Shown piece by piece: positions 5,517 through 6,167 of a DNA stretch of 6,167 nt. The stretch lies in NCBI GenBank assembly GCA_947259435.1, contig CAMYMP010000460.1, positions 1 through 6,167 on the forward strand. Direction: 5' to 3'. The DNA comes from an uncultured Woeseiaceae bacterium. Lineage in GTDB: Bacteria; Pseudomonadota; Gammaproteobacteria; Woeseiales; Woeseiaceae. The translations under genes were made by a program, and so were the position numbers. Within the stretch, counting starts at the first letter, position 1. Each line of letters begins with the position of its first letter. The notes beneath the pieces were generated by a model, which had not been told where the DNA came from, searched no databases, and saw only the letters and a program-made list of their open reading frames with translations.

Positions 5517-6167
5517 ATGACTGACGGAAAAGCAGACGCTGCGGGCAAGGCGCCGCTGCGGTCGGTGCGGGCCAAACGCAGGAAAAAAGTGGACAAGCAA
5601 GCACCTGCGCATATTTTCGGCGAGATGCGCCACAGCCCCGAAATGATTCGCGAGTTATTCCGAACGGGTCAATATCCTTACAAGAACAAGATTCGCACAG
5701 CGGCGTATGAACAGCACAAAGCGGAGCTGCAGGTCGAGCTTCTCAAAGTGCAAAACTGGGTCAAGCAGACGGGCCAGAGAATTGTCGTTATCTGCGAGGG
5801 TCGTGACGCCGCCGGCAAGGGCGGCACGATCAAACGGTTTATGGAGCACCTGAATCCTCGTGCAGCCCGGGTCGTTGCACTCGAGAAGCCCACCGAGCAC
5901 GAACTCGGGCAGTGGTATTTTCAGCGCTACATCAAGCATCTGCCCACCGCGGGCGAGATGGTGTTTTTTGATCGCTCCTGGTACAACCGCGCCGGCGTCG
6001 AGCGCGTGATGGGATTCTGCAGCTCACTGCAATATCTCGAGTTCATGCGCCAGGTGCCCGATCTGGAACGCATGCTCGCGCGGTCAGGGATCAAGTTGTT
6101 CAAGTACTGGTTCTCGGTAACGCACGATGAACAAATGCGGCGTTTCGAGGCGCGCCAGGGCGATCCG
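5517..6167 (+). CDS. ppk2: PPK2-family polyphosphate kinase (3' end outside window)
   Basis: Frame from the ATG at 5517 stays open to the window edge (217 residues, no stop). The product starts MTDGKADAAGKAPLRSVRAK, a basic, probably flexible N-terminus of about 30 residues. Residues 94-103 are the Walker A loop EGRDAAGKGG (Lys101), and 149-162 the Walker B region VFFDRSWYNRAGVE (Asp152). The lid region has RRFEARQGDP at the edge. This is the PPK2 signature: transfer of phosphate between inorganic polyphosphate and nucleoside diphosphates or monophosphates in the cytosol. The sequence looks like the single-domain class I type, about 260-300 residues long, so perhaps 50-80 residues are missing; subclass and preferred direction are inference. 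GGAG at 5503-5506, 10 bases before the ATG, supports the start. Confidence 0.93.
   Translation, partial: MTDGKADAAGKAPLRSVRAKRRKKVDKQAPAHIFGEMRHSPEMIRELFRTGQYPYKNKIRTAAYEQHKAELQVELLKVQNWVKQTGQRIVVICEGRDAAGKGGTIKRFMEHLNPRAARVVALEKPTEHELGQWYFQRYIKHLPTAGEMVFFDRSWYNRAGVERVMGFCSSLQYLEFMRQVPDLERMLARSGIKLFKYWFSVTHDEQMRRFEARQGDP

Noticed and set aside
5279..5596. 105-codon minus-strand ORF
   Set aside because: It overlaps the start of ppk2 and the divergent promoter region, and has low-complexity, non-protein-like composition.

Overview
The window looks like a chromosomal segment of a Gram-negative bacterium, most likely a gammaproteobacterium. The evidence is two lipoproteins with clear lipoboxes (one matching my memory of the Sbal_3080 family known from Shewanella and relatives, one DUF3313-like), a YjdF/DUF2238 membrane protein, a PPK2 polyphosphate kinase and moderately GC-rich codon use. 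I cannot name the genus from the sequence alone. No phage, transposase, CRISPR or complete RNA gene is visible.

Layout from left to right. Bases 2-100 read as the last 32 codons of an unidentified plus-strand gene. Then comes a structured intergenic element (about 145-339): a 28-base repeat unit, a bidirectional terminator-like hairpin, a run of five back-to-back hairpins, and a tail that looks like the 3' end of a tRNA-Ser. A small two-segment membrane protein (354-557, minus) follows, with an overlapping short upstream ORF (487-663, minus) that has the better ribosome binding site. Bases 664-1090 hold no convincing gene but contain inverted repeats and a second copy (25/28 matches) of the 28-base unit.

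Bases 1091-4599 form a tightly packed plus-strand run, probably one operon: a small lipoprotein, a YjdF/DUF2238 membrane protein, a CaCA-family cation exchanger and a metallo-beta-lactamase/beta-CASP hydrolase. The first two overlap, the next two are 1 base apart, and the last gap is 20 bases. The YjdF gene is broken by an exact 37-base tandem duplication (1960-1996 and 1997-2033); removing one copy restores a 253-residue protein with the conserved family C-terminus.

A DUF3313-like lipoprotein (4635-5294, minus) converges on the operon. A 222-base divergent intergenic region separates it from the start of a PPK2-family polyphosphate kinase (5517 to the window edge, 217 residues visible, no stop).

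Taken together, the genes point to envelope and ion homeostasis (two lipoproteins, membrane protein, Na+/Ca2+-type exchanger) next to RNA processing (beta-CASP) and energy or stress phosphate metabolism (PPK2). The functional link is inference. I saw no clear case for a wholly new system. The strongest observations are the reversible-looking frameshift duplication in yjdF and the tRNA-like hairpin-array repeat.
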